Below are positions 1 to 5,984 of a stretch of DNA of 7,609 nucleotides, one piece after another. The stretch is from the NCBI GenBank assembly GCA_042573625.1, contig JBHPCZ010000146.1, positions 1 to 7,609 on the forward strand. Reading direction: 5' to 3'. The first letter of the stretch is position 1. Each line of letters begins with the position of its first letter. Origin of the DNA: JBHPCZ01 sp042573625 (lineage in GTDB: Bacteria > Desulfobacterota > Desulfobacteria > Desulfobacterales > UBA11574). Below the pieces are notes generated by a model. That model worked only from the letters and a program-made list of their open reading frames with translations, did not search any database and had not been told where the DNA came from. The position numbers and the translations under genes were made by a program.

Positions 1-1
1 G

Positions 2-511
2 GGTCGGATAGATGAAGCCATTAGACGATATTATGAATCGTTGCGAATAAGACCCAACTTCGCAGATGCACACAACAATTTGGGTGTTGCTTTGGATAAG
101 CAAGGTCATATAGAAGAAGCCATCGGCCATTATTTGGAAGCGTTGCGGATAAAACCCGATTATGTGGACGCACACTACAATCTGGGGACAGCTCTGGCAG
201 AGCAGGATCGGATTGATGAAGCAATCGGCCATTTATTAGAAGTGCTGAGTATAAAGCCTGATCACGTGGCGGCTCACTACAATCTGGGGACTGCTCTGGC
301 AAAGAAGGGTCGGATCGATGAAGCCATTGCCCATTTTCGAGATGCCTTGAGAATAAAACCCGATTATTTGGACGCATATAACAATTTGGGTATTGCGCTT
401 TATCGTAAAGGGGATATTGAGGGAGCTATTGAACAGTTTCGAGAAGCATTACGAATCAATCCCAAGCATGTTCGTGTAAAAAACAACCTTAAAAAGGCTT
501 TGTTGATTCAG
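2..511 (+). repeat. Five tandem 102-bp units encoding TPRs
   Basis: The TPR units are repeated at DNA level with a strict 102-bp period (units start at 2, 104, 206, 308 and 410). The stretches 173-199 and 275-301 differ at one base in 27. The stretches 1-22 and 307-328, three periods apart, also differ at one base in 22. Such near-identity, including silent positions, points to recent duplication or gene conversion between units rather than only protein-level constraint. Confidence 0.85.
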
Positions 512-526
512 GATCAGAGTCAATAA
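2..526 (+). CDS. TPR-repeat protein, C-terminal part (5' end outside window)
   Basis: The frame is already open at the left edge, so the true start lies upstream; TTG at 41 is only an internal codon. The visible 174 residues are five consecutive 34-residue tetratricopeptide repeats, each with the pattern G-x-I-(D/E)-E-A-I near its start, then A-L-R-I-(K/N)-P and a closing A-H-Y-N-L-G-x-A-L. The last unit ends in NNLKKALLIQ and a short polar tail before TAA at 524-526. TPR arrays form superhelices that bind other proteins. The canonical P and N-L-G positions suggest the type found in O-GlcNAc-transferase-like and bacterial surface-assembly proteins. The catalytic or membrane part, if any, is not in the window, so the function is unknown. 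The glycosyltransferase-methyltransferase genes downstream make a role in glycan assembly possible, but this is only inference. Confidence 0.9.
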   Translation, partial: GRIDEAIRRYYESLRIRPNFADAHNNLGVALDKQGHIEEAIGHYLEALRIKPDYVDAHYNLGTALAEQDRIDEAIGHLLEVLSIKPDHVAAHYNLGTALAKKGRIDEAIAHFRDALRIKPDYLDAYNNLGIALYRKGDIEGAIEQFREALRINPKHVRVKNNLKKALLIQDQSQ

Positions 527-644
527 CTGAATCACCTATCAAAGCAATTGCGAGTGCCTGCTCAATTTCATACTTTTAAATAAATACTGCAGGAGAATAG
601 CAACACGCTGACCTTTTATCCATGGGCAAAAAGATAGAATGATG

Positions 645-673
645 TTGACATAATTATAATTATTTGAAAATTA
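645..673 (+). promoter_or_regulatory. Possible promoter upstream of the methyltransferase-glycosyltransferase gene
   Basis: A perfect -35-like TTGACA lies at 645-650, followed by the AT-rich run 651-670. The best TATAAT (655-660) is only 4 bp away, too close to pair with it. At normal spacing the -10 would be a poor AAAATT-like hexamer around 668-673. The promoter is therefore tentative, and if used it would give a 5' leader of about 145 nt. Confidence 0.25.
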
Positions 674-758
674 GCAAAATCATCCATTGCACCTTTATTG
701 GCATCTCGAAGAGAAGTCAAATATGGCTTAGTTTTAAGTCGTTCAAATCGAGAAACTT

Positions 759-806
759 TTCAATGCTGACAATTCCCGAAGGGCAGAGGCTCAATGTCGG
801 ATTGAA
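759..806 (+). repeat. Imperfect inverted repeat just upstream of the fusion gene
   Basis: The arm TTCAAT-gct-GAC-a-ATT (759-774) pairs with AATGTC-gg-ATTGAA (793-806), with one small internal loop and one bulge. The loop region contains a second small palindrome, CCC-GAA-GGG (775-783). The structure ends 17 bp before the ATG at 824. No T-run follows, so it is not a typical intrinsic terminator. It could be a leader hairpin or a remnant of a dispersed repeat. Confidence 0.4.
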
Positions 807-823
807 GGCCAACGAACCGAAAC

Positions 824-2296
824 ATGGAGATGCAAGCAAAAACATCATATAAAAAATACCCTGATCCGGCAAAAGACCGTTATCAAAAAGACCGTATGGC
901 TCATTGGGATGGAGTTTCACAGTATTATGAGAAACCAAATCGTCCCAGTGCATTCTACCATCGACTTCTTGAAAAATATTACCAATTTTTTATTCCGTCT
1001 GGATTGCGTGTCCTGGAGATGGGTTGCGGCCATGGGGATCTGCTGGCTTCCCTGAAACCTTCTGTCGGGGTCGGCGTGGATTTTTCAGGGGAAGCGATCC
1101 GCCGGGCTTCGACAAAGCATCCTGATCTGGATTTTGTGCAGGCAGACGCGCATGATTTCATGCTTAACAAAAAATTTGACGTGATCATTCTATCGGATCT
1201 GGTGAATGATCTGTGGGATGTGCAGACTGTTTTTGAAAATCTCCATCCGCTGTGCCATCCGAAAACCCGCTTGATTTTGAATTTCTACAACAACTTGTGG
1301 CGCATCCCGCTGTCGATTGTCAAACGACTGGGAATGGGTGCGTTTGTTCTCGAACAGAACTGGTTTTCACCCCATGATGTTTTCAATCTATTGGAGCTGT
1401 CAGGCTTTGACATTATTAAGCGAACCCCTGCTATACTTTTTCCCCTACGGATCCCACTCGTGGCAGGTTTTTCCAATCGATTTTTAACAAACATTATCCC
1501 TTTCTGCTGGTTTGCGTTGACGAATTTCGTCATTGCCCGACCCGCGCCAAATCGAATCCAGGCAGCAGCGTCTGAAGCGCCATCGGTTTCCGTGATCGTC
1601 CCGGCCAGAAATGAGGCCGGAAACATTCGAAACATCCTGAAACGCCTGCCCGAACTTGGGAAAAACACTGAAGTTGTATTTGTTGAAGGGCATTCAAGTG
1701 ACAGCACCTTTGAAACCATCGAGGAAACGATAAAAAAAATGCCGGAAAATAATTGCCGGCTGTTTCGTCAACCCGGAAAAGGAAAGGGTGATGCGGTCCG
1801 GCTCGGATTTGAAAAGGCTGAAGGAGACATCCTCATCATTCTGGACGCGGATATGACGGTTCCGCCCGAGGATTTGCCTCGTTTCATCGATGCGCTGGTT
1901 TCAAGGAAAGGTGAGTTTATCAATGGTGTTCGCCTGGTCTATCCCATGGAAGACAGTGCCATGCGGTTTTTAAATATACTAGGCAACAAATTTTTCAGTC
2001 TGGCGTTTTCATGGCTGCTCGGACAACCGGTAAAAGACACCCTGTGCGGCACAAAAGCTTTATGGAAGAAGGATTACGATATGATCGCTGCGAATCGTGA
2101 TTACTTCGGCGATTTCGACCCGTTCGGTGACTTTGATCTGTTGTTCGGGGCGGCGAAGCTCAATTTGAAGATAGCGGAAATGCCGATTCGTTACCGGTTT
2201 CGGACTTACGGGACAACCAATATCAGTCGATGGCGTCACGGATTTATGCTGCTGAGAATGGTTGTTTTTGCTGCCAGGCGTATAAAGTTTATTTAG
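824..2296 (+). CDS. SAM methyltransferase fused to family 2 glycosyltransferase
   Basis: The protein has 490 residues in two domains. Residues about 25-235 form a class I SAM-dependent methyltransferase: motif I is VLEMGCGHG (63-71), the acidic ribose-binding position lies in VGVDFS (D86), and a QADAHD (106-111) motif follows. Residues about 253-490 form a GT-A glycosyltransferase of the dolichol/polyprenol-phosphate mannosyltransferase type: SVSVIVPARNE (255-264), VEGHSSD (287-293), the metal-binding LDAD (D341, D343), the conserved CGTKALWKKDY (408-418) and FGDFDLLFGAAKL (434-446). Segment 205-240 is hydrophobic and may touch the membrane. The protein probably transfers a sugar to a lipid or glycan and methylates a related substrate; the acceptors are unknown. 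ATG 824 is the first start after the in-frame TGA at 803. Shine-Dalgarno support is weak, and ATG 830 is an alternative. The final G of the TAG stop is also the first base of the repeat element at 2296. Confidence 0.9.
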   Translation: MEMQAKTSYKKYPDPAKDRYQKDRMAHWDGVSQYYEKPNRPSAFYHRLLEKYYQFFIPSGLRVLEMGCGHGDLLASLKPSVGVGVDFSGEAIRRASTKHPDLDFVQADAHDFMLNKKFDVIILSDLVNDLWDVQTVFENLHPLCHPKTRLILNFYNNLWRIPLSIVKRLGMGAFVLEQNWFSPHDVFNLLELSGFDIIKRTPAILFPLRIPLVAGFSNRFLTNIIPFCWFALTNFVIARPAPNRIQAAASEAPSVSVIVPARNEAGNIRNILKRLPELGKNTEVVFVEGHSSDSTFETIEETIKKMPENNCRLFRQPGKGKGDAVRLGFEKAEGDILIILDADMTVPPEDLPRFIDALVSRKGEFINGVRLVYPMEDSAMRFLNILGNKFFSLAFSWLLGQPVKDTLCGTKALWKKDYDMIAANRDYFGDFDPFGDFDLLFGAAKLNLKIAEMPIRYRFRTYGTTNISRWRHGFMLLRMVVFAARRIKFI

Positions 2297-2343
2297 TGTC
2301 CATCCATAGATGGCATCTTTTGGCCCAGGACGGCGTTCTCCGC

Positions 2344-2388
2344 GGGTTTCCGGCCGCGGCGTACAGACGTACGCCTCACCGAAAACCC
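2344..2388. repeat. Hairpin 1 inside the palindromic element
   Basis: The perfect core GGCGTAC-AGAC-GTACGCC (2358-2375) has a 4-nt loop. After a small internal loop the stem resumes with CGG (2351-2353) against CCG (2379-2381) and GGGTTT (2344-2349) against AAACCC (2383-2388). Because it is nearly symmetric, it would fold on either strand. It lies between the fusion gene and the FkbM gene and could stop transcription or stabilise mRNA ends, although no U-run follows. Confidence 0.6.
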
Positions 2389-2392
2389 TTGT

Positions 2393-2433
2393 GCCTGCCC
2401 CGTGAAATGCGAAGCCTATTTAACTGGGGCGGC
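2393..2433. repeat. Hairpin 2 inside the palindromic element
   Basis: GCC-t-GCCCC (2393-2401) pairs with GGGGC-GGC (2426-2433), leaving one bulged T and a 24-nt loop. With hairpin 1 it makes the element a two-stem structure enclosed by the terminal inverted repeats, a form common in bacterial miniature elements. Confidence 0.45.
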
Positions 2434-2492
2434 CTTGTCTTGAACCAAAATTTACAATTTCTGGATGGACACAAGTTAAGTCGTATTTCTGT

Positions 2493-3368
2493 ATGATTGA
2501 TAAAAAGCAGATACCGATACTCAATCGGATACCAATGACCCGCGTGAAGTTGATCATTGCGAGAATGTTATACACCGTGCTGAAAATTATTCTGCGCAAA
2601 GATCGTCATCGCATTCGACGCGGGGGCATTTCCTATGAGGTCGATTTGACCGAAGGCATCGACCTGTCCCTCTTTTTATTCGGAAATTTTCAGAGCTACA
2701 TTACCGGAAATAAGTATTTCTCATTGAAAAAAGACGCAGTTGTTTTTGATATCGGTGCCAATATCGGAAGCATGACGTTAAAATTTTCCCAAATGACGCC
2801 GCATGGCCGCGTCTACGCCTTTGAGCCCACTGATTATGCTTTTAACAAACTCCTGCGTAACATTTCGATGAATCCTGAACTTTCCAAACGAATTATCCCT
2901 GTTCAATCTTTTGTGCGTGATCGTTCCGAACCCGATCATCAAATAGAGGCTTACGCGAGCTGGAAGGTCAATGGAAAATCATCTGACACCCATCCCTTGC
3001 ACGGCGGGACGATTCAAACTGCTGATGCAGTTTCTGGTATCACTTTGGATGACTTTTGTGAGAAAGAAGATATTCAGCGCGTTGATTTAATAAAAATCGA
3101 TACAGATGGCCATGAGCTGCGGGTGCTCAGAGGGGCGCGCAAAACCGTTGAGAAATTCTTCCCATACATAATCTTTGAAGTGGGTCTTTATGTCATGGAA
3201 GAACAGGGTATTGTTTTTAAAAAATACTTTGATTACTTTTCATCACTTGACTATATTCTGATCAACAGTAAAAACGGCAAAGTTATTGCCATAGAAAACT
3301 ACTTCAAACAAATACCGCTGAAAGCTACAACCGATATCATTGCCTTGCCTCCCGGGCGACTTGCTTAA
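2493..3368 (+). CDS. FkbM-family SAM-dependent methyltransferase
   Basis: The 291-residue protein has the signature of FkbM methyltransferases: the glycine-rich SAM site VVFDIGANIG (83-92), VYAFEPT (107-113) with the acidic residue that binds the SAM ribose, and the family block DLIKIDTDGHE (198-208), followed by IIFEVG (226-231). FkbM enzymes are typically O-methyltransferases acting on polyketides, glycans or glycolipids; next to a glycosyltransferase, sugar methylation is the likeliest role, by inference. The N-terminal 45 residues are basic and amphipathic (TRVKLIIARMLYTVLKIILRK), which suggests peripheral membrane contact. The start ATG 2493 has no good Shine-Dalgarno sequence and lies only 20 bp after the palindromic element. 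Later ATGs at 2535 and 2565 would still keep the whole domain. The length is normal for the family. Confidence 0.9.
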   Translation: MIDKKQIPILNRIPMTRVKLIIARMLYTVLKIILRKDRHRIRRGGISYEVDLTEGIDLSLFLFGNFQSYITGNKYFSLKKDAVVFDIGANIGSMTLKFSQMTPHGRVYAFEPTDYAFNKLLRNISMNPELSKRIIPVQSFVRDRSEPDHQIEAYASWKVNGKSSDTHPLHGGTIQTADAVSGITLDDFCEKEDIQRVDLIKIDTDGHELRVLRGARKTVEKFFPYIIFEVGLYVMEEQGIVFKKYFDYFSSLDYILINSKNGKVIAIENYFKQIPLKATTDIIALPPGRLA

Positions 3369-3387
3369 TTTTCCTATATTATAATAC

Positions 3388-3417
3388 TTGACTTATCATA
3401 TAAAGTTGTTGTACAGT
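3388..3417 (+). promoter_or_regulatory. Candidate promoter for hisB
   Basis: TTGACT (3388-3393, five of six consensus bases) is followed after 18 bp by TACAGT (3412-3417, four of six). It lies in the AT-rich 149-bp gap between the FkbM gene and hisB and would start transcription roughly 100 nt before the hisB ATG. The fit is moderate. The rest of the gap shows nothing beyond a short CCCG-AA-CGGG palindrome at 3498-3507. Confidence 0.35.
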
Positions 3418-3526
3418 ATCTTACTTAATTTTAAATACTTAGACAATAATCTCAACACATTACGTACATTCTAATTGTGCTAGCCGTTCTCTCTATCCCG
3501 AACGGGTTAACAGGTTCTTGCTTATT

Positions 3527-4114
3527 ATGAAACGAACTTCTGAAGTTGATCGAAAGACAAAAGAAACCGACATTCGTATCAGGCTGAATATAAGCGGTAC
3601 AGGCAGCCACGAAATATCCACGGGAATTCCTTTTTTCGATCATATGCTTTCCCTGTTTGCCGTTCACGGCTTTTTTGATCTGGACATAGATGCCAAAGGC
3701 GACATCGAGGTCGATTATCACCACACGGTTGAAGATATAGGTCTTGTTCTGGGGGATGCGCTGGACAAGGCGCTTGGGGACAGAAAGGGACTGAAGCGGT
3801 ACGGTCATGCGGTTACGCCGATGGATGATGCGTTAACAGCGGTCTCCATTGACCTGTCGAAACGTCCTTTTCTGGTTTACAATGCCCCCCGAAAGCCGAT
3901 GGCCGGAGGGAGCGATTTTACCGGTCTTGCCAATGAATTTTTCAGGGCGTTTTCAACCCGGGGTGGGATGAATCTTCATATCAATGTGTTTTACGGTGAA
4001 AATGAACATCATATTATAGAATCGATTTTCAAAGCCACAGGCAGGGCCCTGGATCAGGCGACCTCTTTTGACGAACGGATTTCAGACGTCCGGTCCACCA
4101 AGGGTGTGTTGTAA
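3527..4114 (+). CDS. hisB: Imidazoleglycerol-phosphate dehydratase
   Basis: HisB dehydrates imidazoleglycerol phosphate to imidazoleacetol phosphate, the sixth step of histidine synthesis, in the cytoplasm. The 195 residues match the monofunctional family, with no N-terminal histidinol-phosphatase domain as in enteric bacteria. Visible signatures are FFDHML (36-41), DYHHTVEDIG (63-72) and the second metal-binding block NEHHIIESIFKA (159-170), which supply the His and Glu ligands of the two manganese ions. Also present are the substrate-side block PMDDALTAVSIDLSKRP (98-114) and the typical C-terminus STKGVL. ATG 3527 is chosen because MKRTSEVDRKTKETDI is the usual family start. TTG 3518 would add only three residues. 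Shine-Dalgarno support is weak (AGG at 3512-3514). It is followed by 139 bp before the lipoprotein gene. Confidence 0.96.
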   Translation: MKRTSEVDRKTKETDIRIRLNISGTGSHEISTGIPFFDHMLSLFAVHGFFDLDIDAKGDIEVDYHHTVEDIGLVLGDALDKALGDRKGLKRYGHAVTPMDDALTAVSIDLSKRPFLVYNAPRKPMAGGSDFTGLANEFFRAFSTRGGMNLHINVFYGENEHHIIESIFKATGRALDQATSFDERISDVRSTKGVL

Positions 4115-4200
4115 AAGTTCATAAATGTTAAGATTAGAATTTGAGGGCTTATTTCATAAACATTTTAATTATATACCATCCAGGGAGCGTTGACTGCTAT

Positions 4201-4230
4201 TTCACCATTCACCCAGCAACCGAATATAAT
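4201..4230 (+). promoter_or_regulatory. Possible promoter for the lipoprotein-hisA pair
   Basis: A perfect TATAAT stands at 4225-4230, with TTCACC (4201-4206, four of six -35 bases) 18 bp upstream. A better -35-like TTGACT at 4190-4195 is 29 bp away, too far to pair with it. The predicted transcript would start just before the AAGG at 4237-4240, leaving a short leader to the ATG at 4254. It may act as a second promoter inside a hisB-lipoprotein-hisA unit. Confidence 0.35.
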
Positions 4231-4253
4231 CAATATAAGGCCTTGATACCGTT

Positions 4254-4946
4254 ATGCTAAAGTTGACAAATCAAGAAATAAAATCCGGCATGCTTAAGAT
4301 TTTGGTATTATTATGTATTTTTATAATACCAGCGTGCAGATCACATGTGCAGGCCCCGGAAGCGACGCCGGCGCCTTTTGCCGTAAAAAGACTCTTGGTG
4401 TTACCCTTTACAAATATGACAAGTCTATACGGCGAAGATGTAAGTGCAAGGTGTCCCGTGTGCGGCAAGGTTTACACCACAGGAAAGATAGAGGACGGTG
4501 CGACGGATATGCTCACGGAGCGCCTCATTTCTTTACTAAAAACCCGAACAAGTTACGAAATCATACCGACCAGTTTTGCCCAAGGAGCTCGATCAGACCA
4601 TATGTTGGGAAAGAAAATTGAGTTGTCGGAAAGGAATCTTTTGGTTGAAACCGGTCGCGATCTGGGTGCCGATGCGGTGATGGTGGGACATCTTTACCGT
4701 TTCAAGGAACGGGTCGGTACCGGGTATTCCGCTGACACTACAGCTTCCGTTGCCTTTGATTTGGATTTCGTTCGAGTGGTAGACGGTCGTCTCATATGGA
4801 ACAGTCATTTTGATGAAACGCAACTCTCGTTATCTGAGAATCTCCTCAATCTTGGCAAATTCATGAAAAGGAAAGGGAGATTTGTTACTGCTGAGGAGTT
4901 GGCAATCTCCGGCCTTGAAGGTATGTTCGAAACATTCCCCGAATAA
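4254..4946 (+). CDS. CsgG/LpoB-like lipoprotein with CPVCG motif
   Basis: This 230-residue protein is probably exported. Its N-terminus has a hydrophobic segment, LKILVLLCIFIIPAC (14-28), ending in a lipobox-like IPAC with C28 as the likely lipidated cysteine. The mature part follows the layout of the CsgG/LpoB superfamily: RLLVLPFTNMT (46-56), a helix around TDMLTERLISLL (84-95), a strand with YEIIPTS (101-107), LGADAVMVGHLYRF (137-150), and FDLDFVRVVDGRLIWNS (168-184). Such proteins sit at the outer membrane and form export pores or activate peptidoglycan synthases; which applies here is unknown. Oddly, a CPVCG pair (C67, C70) interrupts the first strand-helix link. ATG 4254 has AAGG at 13 nt. 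ATG 4290 would give a shorter, cleaner signal peptide and is a real alternative. The stop overlaps the hisA start. Confidence 0.7.
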   Translation: MLKLTNQEIKSGMLKILVLLCIFIIPACRSHVQAPEATPAPFAVKRLLVLPFTNMTSLYGEDVSARCPVCGKVYTTGKIEDGATDMLTERLISLLKTRTSYEIIPTSFAQGARSDHMLGKKIELSERNLLVETGRDLGADAVMVGHLYRFKERVGTGYSADTTASVAFDLDFVRVVDGRLIWNSHFDETQLSLSENLLNLGKFMKRKGRFVTAEELAISGLEGMFETFPE

Positions 4947-5683
4947 TGATAATCATCCCTGCAATTGATATAAAAAAAGGCCAGTGTGTGCGCCTATTTC
5001 AAGGACGTATGGACTCAGAAACGGTCTTTTCCGATGATCCCGCCGCCATGGCGAAAAGATGGGAAGAAGAGGGGGCCGAATTGATTCACGTGGTCGATCT
5101 TGATGGCGCTGTTGGTAAACGTCCGCAAAATACAGATTCCATACGGAAAATACTTGAAGCTGTAAATGTGCCTGTGCAGGTAGGTGGCGGAATACGGAAT
5201 GAAGAGACGATCAAGATGTATCTGGATTTTGGCATGGGGAGGGTCATTGTCGGTACAGAAGCCATACAGAACCCCAAACTCGTTAAGGATGCGTGCAGGG
5301 CTTTTCCAGATCAAATTGTTGTCGGCATTGACGCGCGGAAGGGAATGGTTGCCATCGAGGGGTGGACCAAAACAACCGAAATCCAGGCTGTGGATCTGGC
5401 GAAACAGTTTGAAGATTGTGGTGTTGCAGCGATCATTTTTACAGATATTCACCGGGATGGAATGCAGACCGGTACCAACATTAATGAAACCCGCCGCCTT
5501 GCAGAAAATGTATCCATTCCGGTGATTGCTTCCGGCGGTGTTTCAACCATTGAGGATATAATAAATCTTTTTCCCTTGAAAGAAGCTGGTGTTACCGGCG
5601 TTATAACAGGAAGAGCGATATATAACGGCACTCTGAACCTTAAAGAGGCCATACAGATTTCAAAACAGAACAGGACCCATTAA
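4946..5683 (+). CDS. hisA: Phosphoribosylformimino-AICAR ribotide isomerase
   Basis: HisA isomerises the aminoaldose ProFAR to the aminoketose PRFAR, the fourth step of histidine synthesis, as a cytoplasmic TIM barrel. The 245 residues match the family length. Visible signatures are PAIDIKKGQCVRL (5-17) with catalytic D8, HVVDLDGA (48-55), the first phosphate loop VQVGGGIR (77-84), VVGIDARKG (125-133) with the second catalytic aspartate D129, GW (139-140), FTDIHRDGMQTG (165-176), the second phosphate site IASGGVS (194-200), and GRAIY (222-226). Its ATG (4946-4948) overlaps the TAA of the lipoprotein gene as TAATG, and there is no independent Shine-Dalgarno sequence, so translation probably depends on reinitiation after the upstream gene. 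No hisF or hisH follows. Confidence 0.96.
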   Translation: MIIIPAIDIKKGQCVRLFQGRMDSETVFSDDPAAMAKRWEEEGAELIHVVDLDGAVGKRPQNTDSIRKILEAVNVPVQVGGGIRNEETIKMYLDFGMGRVIVGTEAIQNPKLVKDACRAFPDQIVVGIDARKGMVAIEGWTKTTEIQAVDLAKQFEDCGVAAIIFTDIHRDGMQTGTNINETRRLAENVSIPVIASGGVSTIEDIINLFPLKEAGVTGVITGRAIYNGTLNLKEAIQISKQNRTH

Positions 5684-5724
5684 TCCGCCCCGCTCAATTC
5701 ACTGCAGCTGAAGAACGATGCTCT

Positions 5725-5814
5725 ATGATAAAGTTCTGGTTTTGTTCAAGAGACGACCGGAAGTTTGCTGCCAACCCAGGAAAATATGCCTGTTTAATAA
5801 ATATAACCAATTGA
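5725..5814 (+). CDS. Possible small protein, 29 residues (doubtful)
   Basis: An ATG-started frame begins MIKFWFCSRDD and continues to KYACLINITN before TGA. It has two cysteines, is basic and aromatic at its start, and its codons are not unreasonable. A Shine-Dalgarno sequence is weak (GAAG at 5710-5713), the frame stays open upstream without a start codon, and I recognise no family. A chance frame is the simplest explanation. Confidence 0.15.
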   Translation: MIKFWFCSRDDRKFAANPGKYACLINITN

Positions 5815-5828
5815 TCTTTCGATAAATT
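5809..5828. repeat. AT-rich inverted repeat abutting the dnaG -35 box
   Basis: AATTGATC (5809-5816) and GATAAATT (5821-5828) form 8-bp arms with one mismatch around a TTTC loop, ending two bases before TTGACA. It could be a regulator site, a weak transcription stop for the upstream unit, or simply an AT-rich UP-like element. Confidence 0.3.
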
Positions 5829-5830
5829 TC

Positions 5831-5859
5831 TTGACAAAAGCCTCAATATTGATTATACT
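5831..5859 (+). promoter_or_regulatory. Sigma-70-type promoter for dnaG
   Basis: A perfect -35 hexamer TTGACA (5831-5836) is separated by the optimal 17 bp from TATACT (5854-5859, five of six consensus bases). AT-rich DNA lies upstream. Transcription would begin near 5866, giving a leader of about 130 nt before dnaG. This is the strongest promoter match in the window and indicates that dnaG starts its own transcription unit. Confidence 0.8.
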
Positions 5860-5984
5860 TCACGTTTAACCAGATTTGCGAGAGACTTTTCTAACAATTC
5901 AACTTGAGCACAGAAAGGAATGTGCAGAGTTTCACCACATTAATATCCTGCCGACACTGACAGACTTCCCAGTTCCATAATAAT

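Larger units (their letters stand above)
527..823. other. Intergenic stretch without a supported gene
   Basis: About 300 bp separate the TPR gene from the methyltransferase-glycosyltransferase gene. A 62-codon open frame at 664-852 starts at TTG, has no Shine-Dalgarno sequence, runs into the next gene and resembles no family I know, so I do not call it. The stretch holds a TTGACA hexamer at 645-650 in very AT-rich DNA and an imperfect inverted repeat at 759-806, listed separately. No T-rich terminator hairpin is seen after the TPR stop codon. Confidence 0.6.
2296..2472. mobile_element. MITE-like 177-bp palindromic element
   Basis: The element begins GTGTCCATCCA (2296-2306) and ends with its exact reverse complement TGGATGGACAC (2462-2472). 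The inverted similarity goes inward: by direct alignment about 27 of the first 36 positions match, including a shared TTTTGG block. The interior is GC-rich and folds into two hairpins (2344-2388 and 2393-2433), in contrast to the AT-rich flanks. It encodes no transposase and no credible protein; an 88-codon frame crossing it is an artefact. No clear target-site duplication is visible (left flank agtttattta, right flank aagttaagtc). I interpret it as a non-autonomous miniature inverted-repeat element or a REP/BIME-like dispersed repeat. The family cannot be named without a genome-wide search. Confidence 0.65.

Noticed and set aside
2..511. 102-bp repeats considered as a CRISPR-like or satellite array
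   Set aside because: Units are contiguous without spacers and translate cleanly into TPR motifs.
664..852. 62-codon + frame before the fusion gene
   Set aside because: It has a TTG start without a Shine-Dalgarno sequence, overlaps the start of the real gene, and shows no family resemblance.
717..953. 78-codon minus-strand frame across the start of the fusion gene
   Set aside because: It is antisense to a well-supported coding start and has no motif or translation signal.
2230..2496. 88-codon + frame from the end of the fusion gene through the palindromic element
   Set aside because: It overlaps the fusion gene in another frame, then reads through inverted repeats and hairpins, and gives no recognisable protein.
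4130..4175. AAATGTT/AACATTT inverted repeat after hisB as a terminator
   Set aside because: Only a 7-bp AT stem with a loop of about 29 nt and no T-run; too weak to call.
5015..5452. 145-codon minus-strand frame
   Set aside because: It is antisense to hisA, which has full family motifs, and the frame has no recognisable domain.
5920..5943. Seven-codon upstream frame in the dnaG leader (ATG 5920)
   Set aside because: The purine-rich AAAGGA directly abuts the ATG, leaving no proper spacing, and the peptide shows no attenuator-type codon run.
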